The translations under genes and the position numbers were made by a program. The notes under the pieces were generated by a model. The model made no database searches. It saw only the letters and a program-made list of their open reading frames with translations, and had not been told where the DNA came from. This document shows, one piece after another, positions 30,744 to 39,794 of a stretch of 64,000 nucleotides of DNA (the stretch's first letter is position 1; each line of letters starts with the position of its first letter). The stretch lies in contig NZ_JAKNUS010000002.1 of assembly GCF_023155745.1 (NCBI RefSeq), positions 124,001-188,000 of the forward strand, written 5' to 3'. This DNA is from Microbacterium kunmingense. Lineage in GTDB: Bacteria > Actinomycetota > Actinomycetes > Actinomycetales > Microbacteriaceae.

Positions 30744-31577
30744 TCAGGCCCGGGATGCGGGCAGGTCGATGGCGCCGGTCTGGACGAGACGGACGTCGCG
30801 CACCTCGCGTCCCATCAGTCGGTGGGCGAGGCGGACGAAGTCGTCCGCCGATGCCCCGGTGGCCTCGTAGACATGCCGCGCGACCGCATCGGGGCCGGCG
30901 AGCAGGTCACGGCTGACCAGCTGGCGGTAGACATCCTTCGCCGTCTCGGTGTCACTGGAGACCAGGCTCACGCCCTGTCCCATGACGTAGCTGATCGCGC
31001 CCTCGAGGAAGGGGTAGTGCGTGCACCCGAGCACCAGCGTGTCCACACCGGCGTGGCGGAGCGGTGCGAGGTACTCCTCGGCGGTCGCGAGGACCCGCGG
31101 CGTGTCGGTCTCCCCCGCTTCGACGAAGTCGACGAACGCGGGGCATGCCTGCGCGAACACCTCGAGCCGCGCGTTGACCTCGAGCATGTCCTGGTAGGCG
31201 CCGGACCCGATCGTGCCCGCCGTGCCGATGACACCGATCCGGCCGTTGCGCGTCGTGGACATCGCCGTCCGAACGGCGGGTCCGATCACCTCGACGACCG
31301 GGACGTCGTAGCGTTCCCGCGCGTCGCGCAGCATCGCCGCCGAGGCGGTGTTGCACGCGATGACGAGCATCTTCACACCCTCCTCGACGAGGGTGTCGAG
31401 GATCTCCAGGGCGTAGCGGCGCACATCGGCGATCGGCTTGGGCCCGTAGGGCGAGCGGGCGGTGTCGCCGATGTAGAGGATCGACTCGCGCGGCAGCTGT
31501 GCCGACACCGCGCGGGCGACGGTGAGACCGCCGACCCCCGAGTCGAAGATTCCGATCGGCGCATCGTTCACGGTCAT
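30744..31577 (-). CDS. murI: Glutamate racemase
   Basis: 277 residues from ATG 31577; an upstream in-frame start adds an unlikely Arg/Gly stretch over the divergent gene's promoter. Makes D-glutamate for peptidoglycan. '[17 protein letters not shown]' opens the protein. The catalytic cysteines sit in 'VIACNTASA' and '[13 protein letters not shown]', the catalytic Asp in 'FDSG'. Divergent from pncB with 52 bases between. Confidence 0.96.
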   Translation of the reverse strand: MTVNDAPIGIFDSGVGGLTVARAVSAQLPRESILYIGDTARSPYGPKPIADVRRYALEILDTLVEEGVKMLVIACNTASAAMLRDARERYDVPVVEVIGPAVRTAMSTTRNGRIGVIGTAGTIGSGAYQDMLEVNARLEVFAQACPAFVDFVEAGETDTPRVLATAEEYLAPLRHAGVDTLVLGCTHYPFLEGAISYVMGQGVSLVSSDTETAKDVYRQLVSRDLLAGPDAVARHVYEATGASADDFVRLAHRLMGREVRDVRLVQTGAIDLPASRA

Positions 31578-31629
31578 CCAGCCTACGCCGCGCCACCCGG
31601 GCCCCGTGCGCGTCGATAGAGTGACCGCC

Positions 31630-32967
31630 ATGAGCGCTTCCGCCGCGCCGTCCAGCGCGCTTCTGACCGATCGCTACGAGCTGACCATGCTCGACGCGGC
31701 CCTGCGCGACGGGACCGCCGAGAGGCGATGCGTCTTCGAGCTCTTCGGCCGGCGTCTTCCCGGCGCACGCCGATTCGGCGTCGTCGCCGGCACCGGACGC
31801 TTCCTGCAGTTGCTGGCCGATTACCGCTTCGGCGACGACGAGCTGCGGTTCCTGCGAGATCACCGCGTGGTGGATGCCACGACCCTCCGCTTCCTCGAGG
31901 AGTACCGGTTCACCGGCACGATCCACGGCTATCGCGAGGGTGAGGCCTACTTCCCGGGTTCGCCGATCCTCGTGGTCGAGGGCACCTTCGCCGAAGCGGT
32001 CGTCCTGGAAACCCTCGCGCTGAGCGTGATGAACCACGACTCCGCGGTGGCGACCGCAGCGGCCCGCATGAGCGTCGCCGCGGGTGACCGGCCCCTGGCC
32101 GAGATGGGTTCACGTCGGGCGCAGGAGCGATCGGCCGTCGCCGCGGCACGCGCCGCCTACATCGCGGGCTTCGCCGCGACGAGCAACCTCCAGGCCGGCC
32201 GCGAATGGGGGGTTCCGACGATGGGGACGGCCGCCCACGCCTGGACCCTCCTGCACGACACGGAGGAGGATGCCTTCCGCTCCCAGGTCGATGCCCTCGG
32301 CGTGGGCACCACCCTCCTCGTGGACACGTATGACATCGAGGCCGGGGTCGAGACGGCGATCCGGGTCGCCGGCTCCGAACTGGGTGGCGTGCGGATCGAT
32401 TCGGGCGATCTGCCCACGGTCGCCGCGGCGGTGCGGGATCAGCTGGACCGGCTCGGCGCGACACGGACGAAGATCACGGTCACGAGCGACCTCGATGAAT
32501 TCGCGATCGCCGCTCTCGCCGCCTCGCCGGTGGATTCCTACGGCGTCGGAACCTCCGTGGTGACCGGCTCGGGATCCCCGACCGCTGGGATGGTCTACAA
32601 GCTCGTCGCCCGGCAGGATGCGGCGGGCGCCTGGGTTCCCGTGGCGAAGGCTTCGACCGACAAGGCCTCCCGCGGTGGCCGCAAGGCCGCCTTCCGCACG
32701 CTGGAGGCGGGCACCGCGACATCCGAACTGATCGCGGTATCCGACGGGTTCGAGCGGATGGCGACCGAGGTCGATCATCCCGATGCCCGGCCGCTGCAGG
32801 TGGCATTGGTCGAGGCAGGCGAGACCGACGCGACGGCCCTCGGCCCCGAAGGCGTGGCCCGAGCTCGAGAGCACCACGCCCGCGTGCGGGAGGAGCTTCC
32901 CGTCACGGCCCTCGCGCTCAGCCGGTCCGACCCGGCACTTCCGACCGTCTTCGTCGACGTGGCGTGA
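31630..32967 (+). CDS. pncB: Nicotinate phosphoribosyltransferase
   Basis: 445 residues from ATG 31630. First step of NAD salvage from nicotinate. '[15 protein letters not shown]' at the N-terminus, '[24 protein letters not shown]', '[19 protein letters not shown]', with the His that is phosphorylated in this family, and '[10 protein letters not shown]', the phosphoribosyl-binding strand. Length normal. Monocistronic by layout. Confidence 0.95.
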   Translation: MSASAAPSSALLTDRYELTMLDAALRDGTAERRCVFELFGRRLPGARRFGVVAGTGRFLQLLADYRFGDDELRFLRDHRVVDATTLRFLEEYRFTGTIHGYREGEAYFPGSPILVVEGTFAEAVVLETLALSVMNHDSAVATAAARMSVAAGDRPLAEMGSRRAQERSAVAAARAAYIAGFAATSNLQAGREWGVPTMGTAAHAWTLLHDTEEDAFRSQVDALGVGTTLLVDTYDIEAGVETAIRVAGSELGGVRIDSGDLPTVAAAVRDQLDRLGATRTKITVTSDLDEFAIAALAASPVDSYGVGTSVVTGSGSPTAGMVYKLVARQDAAGAWVPVAKASTDKASRGGRKAAFRTLEAGTATSELIAVSDGFERMATEVDHPDARPLQVALVEAGETDATALGPEGVARAREHHARVREELPVTALALSRSDPALPTVFVDVA

Positions 32968-32988
32968 CGGGTTGCACGTGGGGTCGGC

Positions 32989-33252
32989 TCAGACCATCGA
33001 GTCGTAGATCTCCTTGCACGTGGGGCACACCGGGAACTTCTCCGGATCACGCCCGGGTGTCCACTTCTTCCCGCACAGGGCCCGGACGGGCTTGCCGGTC
33101 ATGGCCGACTCGAGGATCTTGTCCTTCTTGACGTAGTGCGAGAACCGCTCGTGGTCTCCGGGCTCGAGGCTCTCCTCGCGAATGAGCTCTTCGAGCTCGC
33201 GGTCGAGGGTGGCGAGGCCGCCCTGGTCAGGGCTGTCGAGGGGCGTGCTCAT
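32989..33252 (-). CDS. DUF3039 domain-containing protein
   Basis: 87 residues. 'FSHYVKKDKILESAMTGKPVRALCGKKWTPGRDPEKFPVCPTCKEIYD' is the DUF3039 core, found in actinobacteria only. Three cysteines (one single, then C-x2-C) and His suggest a zinc site. Function not known. Converges on pncB. Confidence 0.92.
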   Translation of the reverse strand: MSTPLDSPDQGGLATLDRELEELIREESLEPGDHERFSHYVKKDKILESAMTGKPVRALCGKKWTPGRDPEKFPVCPTCKEIYDSMV

Positions 33253-33300
33253 GAGGTGAAAGTGTACCCGCGCGGTCGGACGCGGGGCAGGCGCCGACGC

Positions 33301-34869
33301 TCAGGACGACTCGGCGAACTCCATGATCCGGCTTCCCCGACGCTCGAAGACCGCGGCACCCACCGCGATGCCGGAGATCGCCGTGAACGCGCCGATCGCC
33401 AGACCACCCCAGAGCGCGAGGGTCGTCGCGTCCTCGTCTCGACCGAGCGAGAGCCACCCCCACCAGGCCACCGGGGCGCTCAGCAGGATCGCACCGATCA
33501 TGACGAACGCCTGCGCCAGCGCTCCCCCCGACCCGGTGCGCTGCGGCTGCTGGAAGGGGCTGTCGCCGGGGCGCGTGACCGGATACGGCCACATCGCCGA
33601 GCTGATGCTCGAAAGCCCCAGGCCGCAGAGGAAGAGCGCGGCGCAGAGTCCTGTCATCGCCGGGAGCGCCGACCACCGGCCGTGCATCGAGATGCTGATC
33701 GGGACGGCGACCGCCAGGAGGACGACGCCGATGAGGATGATGGGGACGAGGCGCCCGACGCGGTCGGAGGCGCCACGGACACCGCTGCCGATGTGCATCC
33801 AGACCGCTGTGGAGTCGTACGCGAGATCGTTGTGGGGCAGCCATCCGAAGAAGAGCGCCGCCACGGGAACGGGAACGAGCACGGCGATCTCCAGCGGCAC
33901 GCCCGCGACGAGCAGCGGCACGACGGTGAGCGCGGCGGCGATCGGGATCACGAGCACGTTGACGAGATACCGGCGGTCGGTCAGCCAATAGAGAAGGCTC
34001 CGCGCCGCGATCGCACCCCCCGGGGTGCCGGGAGCGACGGCGAACCAGCCGAGACCGCCCCGTTCGCGTCCGGTGAGCGGGCGCTCGGAGGTGGTCAGGA
34101 GAACCCGGACCAGAAGGAACCACAACCCGGTGAGGGCTGCAACGGTGAGGAAGGCCACCAGGAATGCCAGGGGCGCGGCCTCGGCGCCGGTCATGACGAG
34201 ACCAGGGAAGGCCCACGCGGCGCCGAGAGGGGTGAGCGCGAGGATCTCGATCGCCTCGGACAGCTGCGGGGGAACCGTTCCGCGCCACTCGAGCGAGGCG
34301 AGGAACACCCCGACGGGCACGACGACGACGAGCACGGCGAGGATGAACAGTCCGGTGAGCTCGCGAGAACGACGGTCGCGCAGGAAGAGGGAGGTGATGG
34401 CCATTCCGACCCGCGCGAGCAGTCCGCACGTGGTGACGGCCAGCAGGATGCCGAGCGTGACAGCCCACCACGGCGCTCCGAGCTCGCTCCAGCTGATGCC
34501 GGCTGCCACGGTCACCGCGGCGAGCGCCGCGATCGGCACGCTCACGAGTCCCGCCACCGCGAGCGTCGCGGCCAACGGCGTCGGGGCGAGTCCGAGGACG
34601 GCGAATCGGCGAGGGTCGAGCGGATCGGATACCGAGGCGACCACGGGTGCGAGCGCGAAGCCGAGGGTGACGCCGGCGCCGCCGAGGACGGTCACGGCGA
34701 GCACGACCGGTGGCCGGGCATCGGCGAGGGTCAGCAGGGCCCAGCAGGCGGCGGCGACAGCCGCGACGAGCACGATCACTCCGAGGATAATCCGGGTGGT
34801 GTGGCGCCGGTCGCCACGCAGAGCCCCGACGACGAGGGCGAGCCTCAGTCGGAGAACGTGTGCAACCAC
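33301..34869 (-). CDS. ABC-2-type membrane protein (exporter permease)
   Basis: 522 residues with about 12 hydrophobic segments and no signal peptide. Pairs with the ATPase encoded immediately upstream, whose 3' end it overlaps by 25 bases. Segments such as 'TGLFILAVLVVVVPVGVFLASLEW' are membrane helices, and the protein lacks substrate-binding domains, as in actinobacterial ABC-2-like permeases. Export substrate unknown. Confidence 0.8.
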   Translation of the reverse strand: MVAHVLRLRLALVVGALRGDRRHTTRIILGVIVLVAAVAAACWALLTLADARPPVVLAVTVLGGAGVTLGFALAPVVASVSDPLDPRRFAVLGLAPTPLAATLAVAGLVSVPIAALAAVTVAAGISWSELGAPWWAVTLGILLAVTTCGLLARVGMAITSLFLRDRRSRELTGLFILAVLVVVVPVGVFLASLEWRGTVPPQLSEAIEILALTPLGAAWAFPGLVMTGAEAAPLAFLVAFLTVAALTGLWFLLVRVLLTTSERPLTGRERGGLGWFAVAPGTPGGAIAARSLLYWLTDRRYLVNVLVIPIAAALTVVPLLVAGVPLEIAVLVPVPVAALFFGWLPHNDLAYDSTAVWMHIGSGVRGASDRVGRLVPIILIGVVLLAVAVPISISMHGRWSALPAMTGLCAALFLCGLGLSSISSAMWPYPVTRPGDSPFQQPQRTGSGGALAQAFVMIGAILLSAPVAWWGWLSLGRDEDATTLALWGGLAIGAFTAISGIAVGAAVFERRGSRIMEFAESS

Positions 34870-36359
34870 TCCAGGCCTTCCACGTCGCTCAGTCCCCCGG
34901 CGAGCTCGATGAAGCGCTGCTCCAGCGTCAGCTCGCCACGCACCTCGTCGATGGTGCCCTCGGTCAGCACCTGACCGGCGACGATGACCGCGACGCGCGA
35001 GCAGACCCGCTCGACGAACTCCATGCCGTGGCTGGACAGGATGACGGTTCCTCCGTGCGAGACGTAGGCCGACAGGATGTCGAGGATCACGGCGCTCGAC
35101 ACCGGGTCGACCGACTCGAACGGCTCATCCAGAACCAGCAGTCTCGGCGAGTGGATCAGCGCGCCGGCGAGCATGATCTTCTTGACCATTCCTGCCGAGT
35201 AGTCCGACACCACCCGGTGCAGCGCGTCGGTCAGATCGAACGCACGAGCCAGATCCGCACTGCGCGCCTCGACCACCGACGAGGGGACCCCGCGCAGCAC
35301 ACCGTAGTAGTAGAGGAGTTGGCGACCGGTCAGGCGATCGAAGGTGCGGAGCCGATCGGGGAGGACGCCCATGAGCTTCTTGGCCTGGAGCGGTTTGGCT
35401 CCCGCGTCGACATCACCGACCCGGATGGTCCCCCTGTCGGGGCGGAGCAGGCCCGCGATCATCGACAGCGTCGTCGTCTTCCCCGCACCGTTCGGACCGA
35501 CGAGCCCGTAGAACGTGCCCGCCGGAATGGTGAGGTCGATGCCGTCGACCGCCCGCGTCCCGCCGAATGACTTGGACACACCGCGCACGGTGAGGGCGGC
35601 GTGGTCGATGTCGGGCTCGGGCAGGTCGAGACTGTCGGCGAAGGTGACCGAGAGCGGTGCACTTTCCGCGTCGTCTCCGGAGGACAGGTCGACGTCGACG
35701 GCCCCCTCCGGCGTCGCCTCGACCGGCGCGTCGTCGAGCGAGGCCTCTCCCGCCGGGATGTCACCTGCGGTGGTGTCCTCGACAGTGGTTTCCTCGACAG
35801 TGGTCGCTTCGACCGGGGCCGCCTCGACAGTCGGCGCGTCGACCGGCGTCACCTCGGCCGGCGTGGTGTCGATCGGCGTTTCCTGCTGCGCGACGCTCTG
35901 AGCGGGAAGCGGCGGCAGCGGCGGACGCGGCGGGATGACGATCGCGTCGTCGGAGACGGCGGGAAGGGGAGGAATCGGCGGGATGACGACCGTGACGGCC
36001 GCCGGGGCCTGCGACTCCGGGGCCGGTTCGGCGATGCTCTGTCCGGACGGGACGGCTGCGGAGGACGTCGGCTCCGGGCGGGACGTCCGCGGCGGGGCCG
36101 GGGTCTTCCGCGCAGGGCTCTTCCGCGGCGTGGTCTTGCGCGGGGTACGCGGCGCGCGCGGTGCGCGCGGCGCGGCTTTCTCGACCTTCGCCTCACTGGT
36201 CGTGCCCGCTGACGGACGCGGATCCGTGTCATCCTCTGGCGGGGATGACACGAGGGGAGGCACCAGTCTGATCTCGACCTCACGCGCCACGACGCCGTGG
36301 TTGTCGCCGTCGGCGAGAGCCGGATCAGCGTCGTCGGGCATCGGAAGTGAGGGAGTCAC
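34845..36359 (-). CDS. ABC transporter ATPase with ~255-residue low-complexity N-terminus
   Basis: 504 residues. The ATPase domain starts at about 258: Walker A 'GPNGAGKTT' at about 288-296, signature 'SAGMVKKIMLAGAL' (divergent LSGGQ region), Walker B 'LLVLDEPFESVD'. This half is a normal ABC-2 exporter ATPase. The first 255 residues are unusual: a Pro/Lys/Arg-rich block ('PRTPRKTTPRKSPARKTPAP'), a Pro-rich block ('IPPIPPLPAV', 'IPPRPPLPPLP') and a Glu/Thr/Val repeat zone ('VEATTVEETTVEDTT'). It stays in frame with no stop. A later start is possible, but coding composition favours the long form. Confidence 0.85.
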   Translation of the reverse strand: MTPSLPMPDDADPALADGDNHGVVAREVEIRLVPPLVSSPPEDDTDPRPSAGTTSEAKVEKAAPRAPRAPRTPRKTTPRKSPARKTPAPPRTSRPEPTSSAAVPSGQSIAEPAPESQAPAAVTVVIPPIPPLPAVSDDAIVIPPRPPLPPLPAQSVAQQETPIDTTPAEVTPVDAPTVEAAPVEATTVEETTVEDTTAGDIPAGEASLDDAPVEATPEGAVDVDLSSGDDAESAPLSVTFADSLDLPEPDIDHAALTVRGVSKSFGGTRAVDGIDLTIPAGTFYGLVGPNGAGKTTTLSMIAGLLRPDRGTIRVGDVDAGAKPLQAKKLMGVLPDRLRTFDRLTGRQLLYYYGVLRGVPSSVVEARSADLARAFDLTDALHRVVSDYSAGMVKKIMLAGALIHSPRLLVLDEPFESVDPVSSAVILDILSAYVSHGGTVILSSHGMEFVERVCSRVAVIVAGQVLTEGTIDEVRGELTLEQRFIELAGGLSDVEGLEWLHTFSD

Positions 36360-36452
36360 TGCATCACGCTATCAAGCGCAACCGATTCGGCGAACGGGTT
36401 GTGAGCGAACCGTCATCGTTCGATATATCACAAAGCTGCAACGACGGGAAGG

Positions 36453-36524
36453 TATTATGCCCTCTCCCAGGGGACATGGCTACCATCAGATGGGCACAAC
36501 GGAGTGTCCAGTCGGTTAACCGAC
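36453..36524 (+). promoter_or_regulatory. Possible promoter and 14-base palindrome before the nucleotidyltransferase
   Basis: TATTAT (36453-36458) is a possible -10 in a locally AT-rich stretch; no good -35 lies 16-18 bases upstream. GTCGGTTAACCGAC (36511-36524) is a perfect 14-base palindrome, ending 28 bases before the TTG start at 36553. It would suit a dimeric repressor. The distance to the -10 places it downstream of the start point. Confidence 0.4.
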
Positions 36525-36552
36525 AGTGAATCGCACACTCCAGGAGCAGATC

Positions 36553-37245
36553 TTGACCGTTCAGACCGTTATTCTCGCCGCGGGCATGGGCTCGCGACTC
36601 GGCCGCAGCCTGCCCAAGCCCCTCACGGAGTTGAACGACGGCCGCAGCATCATGCAGCAGCAGCATGACAACATCCGCGCTGCCTTCGGCACCGACGCGC
36701 GCATCACCACGGTCGTCGGGTACCGCGCCGAAGCCATCGTCGATGCCTTCCCCGACGTGGATTACGTGCACAACGATCGCTACGACCAGACCAACACGTC
36801 GAAGTCGCTCCTGCGCGCCCTCACCGCGACCGGTAAGGGCGGGGTGCTCTGGATGAACGGCGATGTCGTCTTCGATCCTCGTGTCCTCGGCCGCGCCATC
36901 GAGTTCATCGAGAACGATCGCTCCTTCGTCACGGTCAACACCGCCAAGGTGTCGGACGAGGAAGTCAAGTACACGCTGGACGAGGCGGGTTTTGTGAAGG
37001 AGCTGTCCAAGACGGTCACGGGCGGCATCGGCGAAGCCGTCGGCATCAACTACATCTCCAGCCGCGACAAGCGCGCCTTCATCCGCCAGCTGAATCGCGT
37101 CGCGGATCAGGATTACTTCGAGCGTGCCCTCGAACTGGCGATCCTCGAGGACGGGTTGCAGCTGCGCGTTATGGACATCTCCGACCTGTACGCCGTGGAA
37201 GTGGATTTCGCCGAGGACCTGGAGCGCGCGAACCTCTTCGTGTGA
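36553..37245 (+). CDS. Sugar/alcohol-phosphate nucleotidyltransferase, CTP:phosphocholine cytidylyltransferase-like
   Basis: 230 residues from TTG 36553, chosen because AGGAG lies 6 bases upstream; a GTG at 36526 has no ribosome site. N-terminal 'TVILAAGMGSRLGRSLPKPLTELNDG' is the nucleotide-binding loop of the NTP-transferase (MobA/GlmU-like) fold; 'GGVLWMNGDVVFDPRVLG' holds the metal-binding Asp. Closest in style to phosphocholine or CDP-alditol cytidylyltransferases. It may supply CDP-linked groups to the glycerophosphotransferase-like genes 3 kb downstream (inference). Confidence 0.8.
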   Translation: MTVQTVILAAGMGSRLGRSLPKPLTELNDGRSIMQQQHDNIRAAFGTDARITTVVGYRAEAIVDAFPDVDYVHNDRYDQTNTSKSLLRALTATGKGGVLWMNGDVVFDPRVLGRAIEFIENDRSFVTVNTAKVSDEEVKYTLDEAGFVKELSKTVTGGIGEAVGINYISSRDKRAFIRQLNRVADQDYFERALELAILEDGLQLRVMDISDLYAVEVDFAEDLERANLFV

Positions 37246-37334
37246 GTCCGCGGGAGCTGTGAGGCACCCGCTCCCCTTCGCCACAGGCGTCAACACTCAG
37301 AACGTGCGGGGCGTCGAGACGGAGGATCGCCGAC

Positions 37335-38267
37335 ATGGCTGAGAAGGTGCATCGCATCCACTCGATGACGGATGACGCGCCCTGGCGAGGGGGACTCCCC
37401 CCGGTGGGCTCCGAGGAGCATCCGCATGTCGTCCGGCTCCTGGACCGCGTTCTCGCTATTCAGCGTCCCGTGGTCCTTGCGCATCTGCGCAGCATCCGCC
37501 TTCGTCACCCGGATGCGACACCTGCCCAGATCATCCGGGTGCTCGAGCGGCGCTATTTGGCCGCCGTCACGACCGGCGGAGCAGCCGTCGGCGCGACCGC
37601 TGTCATACCCGGTGTCGGCACCGGCGTCACGCTCGCCCTGAGCGGCGTGGAAACGGTCGGTTTTCTCGAGGCGACGACGTTGTTCGCTCAGTCCGTCGCG
37701 GAGGTGCACGGGATCGCGGTGACGGACCCGGACCGGGCCCGCGCCCTCGTTCTCACCCTCATGCTCGGCACAGAGGGCGTCGATCTTCTGCGGCAGCTCG
37801 CGCAGCAGGCGGGCGGCAAAGGTCCCGGCCGCGATTCGTACTGGGGAGAGATCATCACCAAGACACTCCCCCGCGCCGCGGTCGGGCCGCTGGTCGATCG
37901 GCTGAAGTCGACATTCGTCAGACAGTTCGCCACCCGTGGCGGCGCGAGCTGGCTGGGCAAGGCGTTGCCGTTCGGCATCGGCGCCGCCGTCGGCGGAGCC
38001 GGGAACCACATCCTCGGCCGACGCGTCCTCGTGGGCTCACGCCGCGCCTTCGGGCTTCCGCCGGCGAGCGTTCCGCCGGACGTCGAGCCCAAGCCCGGAG
38101 CGCAGCGATGGGAATCTGCGGCGACCCGTGGCGTTCGACGTGCGGGCGCGGTCGTCGCCGGCGCGACCGGAGCCGTTGCGCGGACGATCTCCCCCGTGCA
38201 CCGGACTCGGCGCGACGGGCGTGAAGAGGTCGCACACGATCCGAGCGGCCGCGCCTCCCTCGATTGA
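37335..38267 (+). CDS. EcsC-like protein
   Basis: 310 residues. Glycine-rich hydrophobic hairpins ('AAVTTGGAAVGATAVIPGVGTGVTLALSGVE' and 'FGIGAAVGGAGNHILGRRVLVGSRRAFG') bracket a helical part, the layout of EcsC-family membrane-associated proteins. The last 60 residues are polar and basic. Role unknown in actinobacteria; in Bacillus EcsC is encoded with an ABC transporter. Confidence 0.6.
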   Translation: MAEKVHRIHSMTDDAPWRGGLPPVGSEEHPHVVRLLDRVLAIQRPVVLAHLRSIRLRHPDATPAQIIRVLERRYLAAVTTGGAAVGATAVIPGVGTGVTLALSGVETVGFLEATTLFAQSVAEVHGIAVTDPDRARALVLTLMLGTEGVDLLRQLAQQAGGKGPGRDSYWGEIITKTLPRAAVGPLVDRLKSTFVRQFATRGGASWLGKALPFGIGAAVGGAGNHILGRRVLVGSRRAFGLPPASVPPDVEPKPGAQRWESAATRGVRRAGAVVAGATGAVARTISPVHRTRRDGREEVAHDPSGRASLD

Positions 38268-38354
38268 GGGCGCTACGTCTCGCCTTGATTCGGGTTCAAC
38301 CTCTGGTTGAGGGTTTCGGGTGTGGATGTCGGAGGGTGGTGGGATGCTTCATAC

Positions 38355-39743
38355 ATGCGTTCGAACCCGCGGCTCACCCTCCTCAGCGACGAGGACCGCT
38401 CGGAGCTGAGCGGGGTGCTCACCCGGGTGGAGGCCGCGCAGGTGGCGCTCGCGGCTGCCGAAGCTGAGCAGGCGCGGGCGCTGGCTGAGGCGGGTGCGTT
38501 CGCGGCGCGGTTGGCGGAGGGGTCGTCCGCGGTCGTGCGGGACCGGGATATGGCGTTGCGGGGTGTGGCGGCGGAGATCGCGGCGGCGGTGCGGGTGTCC
38601 GACCGTGCGGTGCAACGCCAGATCGACTCCGCCTACACGCTGGTCAACGACTATCCCGCGACGGTGCACTGCCTGGAGAAGGGGTTGCTCACTAGGGCGC
38701 ATGTGGCGGTGGTGGAGGACATCGGCCGACGTATCCCCACCGGGCTGAAGGGTGAGTTCGATCAGCTCGCCGCGGAGATCTGCCTCGACGAGACACCGGG
38801 CCGTGCCCGGGCGGAGTTGGAGATCCTCGCCGAGCGGATGAACCCGCGCACCCTCACCGAACGGCACGAGGAGGCGTTTCGGGGGCGGAAGATCGTCCGG
38901 TACACAATCGGGGAGGGGATGTCGGAGCTGCGGTCTGCGCACTCCTCGGTGTTGATCGAGGGGATCTTCCAACGCGTCACCGAGCAGGCCAACGCCGTCA
39001 TCGCCGTTCGGGAACCGGGATCGGGTGACACCCGGTCCCTGGACGAGGTCCGTGCCGACCTGTTCGCCGACATGCTCCTCACCGCCATCCCCACCATCGA
39101 CCCCACCGGTGACCCCGTCGGTCCCGGTGGACGGCCGGGCGGGCTCGGCGCGATCAAAGCGAAGGTGCAGGTCGTGATCCCCGTCATGGCCCTCATGGGT
39201 CAGAGCGATGTCCCCTGCGACCTCGCCGGGGTGGGCCCGATCGATGCGGGAACCGCGAGGCTGCTGGCGGGGAACAGTTACGACACGTGGGAGCGGCTCC
39301 TCGTCCACCCGATCACCGGGTTGACGATGGCGGTGGACACCTACCAGCGCACCACAGCCATGGACCGGTTCCTCAAAGGTCGCGACAGGCACTGCCGGTG
39401 GCCCGGATGCCGCATGCCCGCCCGCAAGTGCGAGGTCGACCACAACCACGACGCCGCGCTGGGTGGGAAGACGGAGATCTGCAACCTGTGCTGCCTGTGT
39501 CAACGACACCACAGCATGAAACAGTTCACCGCCTGGAAAGTGAAACAACTCGACGGCGGGGTGATCGAGTGGACCTCCCCGACCGGGCGGGTCTACATCG
39601 ACAACCCACCCGGACACGGGGTCCACTTCACCCCGGAAGAAGACCTCCCCGACGACCTTTGGGCGACATGGACGAACCCGGGCATCAAGTTCCGCATCAC
39701 CCGCGAACACCCCGACGACCCCCGAAAACCCCCACCCTTCTGA
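38355..39743 (+). CDS. DUF222 / HNH endonuclease domain protein
   Basis: 462 residues from ATG 38355, with no clear ribosome site. DUF222 covers about residues 20-320. The C-terminal HNH domain is 'RHCRWPGCRMPARKCEVDHNHDAALGGKTEICNLCCLCQRHH', with C-x4-C and C-x2-C zinc pairs and the catalytic HNH. These genes occur in many diverged copies in actinobacteria, often flanked by unrelated genes, and may behave as selfish or defence nucleases; that is unproven. A TCAACC-tct-GGTTGA repeat lies 45 bases upstream (38296-38310). Confidence 0.9.
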   Translation: MRSNPRLTLLSDEDRSELSGVLTRVEAAQVALAAAEAEQARALAEAGAFAARLAEGSSAVVRDRDMALRGVAAEIAAAVRVSDRAVQRQIDSAYTLVNDYPATVHCLEKGLLTRAHVAVVEDIGRRIPTGLKGEFDQLAAEICLDETPGRARAELEILAERMNPRTLTERHEEAFRGRKIVRYTIGEGMSELRSAHSSVLIEGIFQRVTEQANAVIAVREPGSGDTRSLDEVRADLFADMLLTAIPTIDPTGDPVGPGGRPGGLGAIKAKVQVVIPVMALMGQSDVPCDLAGVGPIDAGTARLLAGNSYDTWERLLVHPITGLTMAVDTYQRTTAMDRFLKGRDRHCRWPGCRMPARKCEVDHNHDAALGGKTEICNLCCLCQRHHSMKQFTAWKVKQLDGGVIEWTSPTGRVYIDNPPGHGVHFTPEEDLPDDLWATWTNPGIKFRITREHPDDPRKPPPF

Positions 39744-39794
39744 CGACCCGCATGCCTCTAGGAGGAATGCGGCGACCACCCTTCGGCGTGAGCC

